This document shows, piece by piece, positions 61,421 to 64,000 of a stretch of DNA of 64,000 nt. Each line of letters opens with the position of its first letter. Position 1 is the first letter of the stretch. The stretch spans positions 560,501-624,500 of the forward strand of contig CM034143.1 in NCBI GenBank assembly GCA_019914995.1, written 5' to 3'. The stretch comes from Acanthochlamys bracteata. Taxonomy: Eukaryota; Streptophyta; Magnoliopsida; Pandanales; Velloziaceae. Below the pieces are notes generated by a model. That model did no database searches. It was not told the DNA's origin and worked only from the letters and a program-made list of their open reading frames with translations. A program made the position numbers and the translations under genes.

Positions 61421-62146
61421 GGAGCCTTCAATTGCCATCTGAAAGCATTTGCAACTTGCACACTTATGAACGATACTGGGTTCTTTTGTTGTTGATCAGG
61501 TGAAGTTAGACAATACCTTCCTTTTATTTATTTATTTGTTAAATTTATTTTCTGAGTACAACAGCTACCTTTCATTTCTAGTGGCACGCGTTTCTATACG
61601 TATTAAGAAAACTGTATTCTAAGCAGGTGAAGCCAAATATTGGGAAAAATATGCCTATAGAATTCTTGTATTCAGAATTAATACAAGACCATCGCACTCT
61701 CTTTTATTTTCAAATTATTAAAATCCTGATTAGAGTTGCTGAGTATAACTGTTTATGAATTAGAACTTTTTTATATAGGGCATGTTTTAAATATCTGTAA
61801 TTGATTTTCGTAAAAGTAAAAAATAAAAAATAAAATTTTTTAAAAAATAAGTTGGAAGTGGAGTTTAATTTTAATATTTTAAATGATTCTTGAAGTGAGT
61901 TGGAAGTTGGTAGAACTTTAATTTTGGAGGAAGAAACTAGAATTCCATCAACTTAAAACACCCATAATCTAACTTGAAGATATTTATTTATTATTTATTT
62001 ATGTTATTAGTTTAGTTTTTAATAGTCGTAACTGATATATACACTCGGCATAAAACAGTGTCGTCTTATAAAATGTGTGTTCCTCTCAAGGTTCATCTTT
62101 CCTTCTCTAGATAACGAAAGAAAATTCGTTGCTGGGGGTTATCAAG
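61421..62146. other. Spacer between XRCC2 and the inhibitor gene
   Basis: XRCC2 3' UTR occupies the left part. A MITE is present (listed separately). The last about 100 bp are leader of the inhibitor gene. No coding frame is seen. Confidence 0.55.
61778..61963. mobile_element. Tourist-like MITE with ATA duplication
   Basis: It begins GGGCATGTTTTAAATATCTG and ends ACTTAAAACACCC, with ATA on both sides (61775-61777, 61964-61966). The left interior (TTCGTAAAAGTAAAAAATAA; AAGTGGAGTTTAA) matches the element at 11513-11809, but this copy is about 110 bp shorter, so it looks like an internally deleted relative. Confidence 0.7.
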
Positions 62147-63946
62147 ATGGCAGGCGAAGAGGACGTGACCAAGCAGGGAGTCACCGGAGCTACGGCGGAG
62201 ACGGCGAAGGTCCACATCATCTATGTTGACCAACCGCCAGAGGGACAGGATCACCGAACCTTTCACATATCTAAGCTCGCTTCCGTGCTCGGCAGGTAAA
62301 AGATTAAAATCTCTGTCTACCTCCTCCCTTCTCTCGAAGATTTCGTTTCCTGGTAATGTCATGGAATTTCCCACTATTGTTGTTGGGGTTTTTTGCTACT
62401 TGATCATCAAAAAGCTCTTTCTTGAGGGTGATTTTGGTAACCTGGAAACTTAGATCGTGGTAATTGATCTCTCTTTTCACACACACATATCTTAAGCTGA
62501 AATTGATTTATTCTTTTAGTGGAACCCCCACTGACACATATCTTAACTTTAGTGGAACCCCCACTGACAATATTTTTGTTTCTTCCGATCTTCCTGTAAT
62601 TGAAATGCCTATTCTTCACTTTCGCCGTATACGATCAGTCAGACTGGTATTCTCTGGCTTTGTTGAATTTGAGTGACGAATCTCTCCATCTTAGCCTCTA
62701 TTCTTTCTCTTTAGTTTCTGATCTATGTGAAGTGAGCTGTGAGTTTTGGTCTTCTTTCCTGCTTTTGAATAAAAGATTATTTGAAATTAGTGAAAAGTCT
62801 TGGTTTCCTTACCTTCTGCTTCCATGACGCATTCAATTTGTGCTAACCTTTTTTCTGCTTAAAAGAGTTAAACTCTTGGTTTTTTAATCTCTTTTTTCTG
62901 TAAAGTAGAACTCTAAAAAAAAATTTTGGGAAAGATTTTACGTTACTGTATTTCTGTTAATCGCAAATCCTATCATCAAGCTGACCAAGATACCTGACTT
63001 CCCTGATCATGTATTTGGCTTGTCAATTTAATTGTTTGGATGGCTATCTTTTTGTGAGATTATAGTTAAGTTGTAGTGGGCTAACTGGGGGTCACTGTTA
63101 CATGTCATTTGCTTTGCCTCCCATTCATTGCAGGTTAAATTTCTTTTCTAAGTTTGGTTTTCCATAATATTGGTTTAAGCATCTTTCTTTCAGATCGTAT
63201 TCTAGTAATTGCTAATATTCTCATTCTTTATGCAATAGTGAGGATGCAGCTAAGGAGGCATTGGTGTATAGCTACTCCCATGCGGCCAGTGGATTTTCTG
63301 CTAAGCTAACGCCTAAGCAGGCGGAGGAGCTGCAGAGTGAGTCCTCTACATCCTACTTTTCTCCAGGGGTCTTATGAAATTTATAAGCTTGCAATTTAAG
63401 ACACAATTTATACGGTAATTCAGCTTAAACCAGATCTACTTGTGAGTAGTGAAGATTCTTAAGTTGCTCTGCATAGTACAAGGTTTAAGATTGGACTGAG
63501 GCTTTTTATCCGTCAGCTTCATGGTGGTACCTTAGCCGACTTTCTGATCAAGCTTGAGTTTGGCATTAAATGTTTTATACTAATCAGAAGTTGGCATGTT
63601 TGTGGTCATTTGCTAAACGTTTAGTTTTGGGGCATTCACTGGAACGTCTAGTCTTAGGATCACATGCTCATATCAAAACTGTGCATGAATGCTACAATTA
63701 GAACATGGTGGAAGCTAGCGGATGGGCTATGCTATGTTGCCATCTGCTGCATAATGTGACAGTTAGATCTGTATCTTCTTAAGGCTGCTTTGAAGTCTCG
63801 TTGTTGTCCACAATAATTCATTTTGACCTATATACCTCCCTCATTAATGTGCAGAGCAACCAGGAGTTCTTCAAGTTCAACCAGACCAGGTCTACCAGCT
63901 TCATGGACCTGGCACCGGCATAAATGTCAAGACAAGTGCCCCATAA
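62147..63946 (+). CDS. Stand-alone subtilisin propeptide (I9) proteinase inhibitor, SPI-1-like
   Basis: Three exons (62147-62295, 63239-63336, 63855-63946) give 112 residues. The body is one inhibitor I9 domain: KVHIIYVDQPPEGQDHRTFH, then EDAAKEALVYSYSHAASGFS, AKLTPKQAEELQ, and PGVLQVQPDQVYQLHGPGTG at the end. In subtilases this domain is the propeptide that folds and blocks the protease; here no protease domain follows. Arabidopsis has a similar free I9 protein (SPI-1, At1g71950 as I recall) reported to inhibit subtilases. No signal peptide is visible, so where it meets a secreted subtilase is unclear. All junctions are GT-AG in frame. Confidence 0.93.
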
Positions 63947-64000
63947 AGTAGCTTGGAAGCTTTTACTGTTGAGGGACAGAAGCCTGTAGTTGTATGTATT

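Noticed and set aside
1-64000. CRISPR array, operon or bacterial-type defence system
   Set aside because: No regularly spaced repeats; every gene is intron-split and plant-type.

Overview
The window is nuclear DNA of a flowering plant, almost certainly a eudicot. It is AT-rich, all protein genes are split by short AT-rich GT-AG introns, and every recognisable product is a plant family: AUGMIN subunit 7, a filament-like plant protein, SnRK2, a CBSCBSPB protein, and a plant fatty acid amide hydrolase. Species cannot be fixed from the sequence. Exon structures below were built by hand from reading frames, splice sites and remembered family sequence. Every multi-exon model keeps a continuous frame, but none has been tested against transcripts.

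Layout. 2.3-3.2 kb: a small Cys/His-motif protein (+). 4.7-7.3 kb: V-ATPase proteolipid subunit c (-). 7.7-10.75 kb: a MATH-like/BTB protein (-). 10.75-15.9 kb: no intact gene; transposon remnants plus a decayed F-box copy interrupted by a hAT-like insert. 15.9-17.8 kb: an intact F-box/LRR/FBD gene (+), followed by a second decayed F-box tail. 19.2-24.4 kb: a 20-exon fatty acid amide hydrolase (-) with its catalytic Lys-Ser-Ser intact. 27.2-30.4 kb: AUGMIN subunit 7 (-), divergent from a TLC-domain membrane protein at 30.8-33.1 kb (+). 33.5 kb: tRNA-Gln(TTG) (-). 34.3-38.0 kb: a filament-like coiled-coil protein (-). 41.2-46.5 kb: a CBS-PB1 membrane-anchored protein (-). 46.5-52.1 kb: transposon-rich spacer. 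52.1-56.5 kb: an SnRK2 kinase (+). 58.0-61.4 kb: an XRCC2 recombination protein (+). 62.1-63.9 kb: a stand-alone subtilisin-propeptide (I9) inhibitor (+).

The genes are not an operon or a pathway cluster; they are mostly single-copy housekeeping genes. As I recall Arabidopsis gene numbers, the BTB, TLC and filament-like genes match neighbours near At1g21780-At1g21810. The CBSCBSPB, SnRK2, FAAH and XRCC2 genes match a segment around At5g63490-At5g64520. The window therefore looks like an ancestral gene order that Arabidopsis has split between two regions.

The spacers carry several families of short AT-rich inverted-repeat elements. The clearest are a Tourist-like element with a TTA duplication, a pair of nested elements, and a hAT-like element with an exact 8-bp duplication. 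Two introns appear to use GC-AG splice sites. I found no undescribed multi-gene system; the most unusual material is the transposon stratigraphy, the GC-AG introns, and an uncharacterised Cys/His-motif gene.
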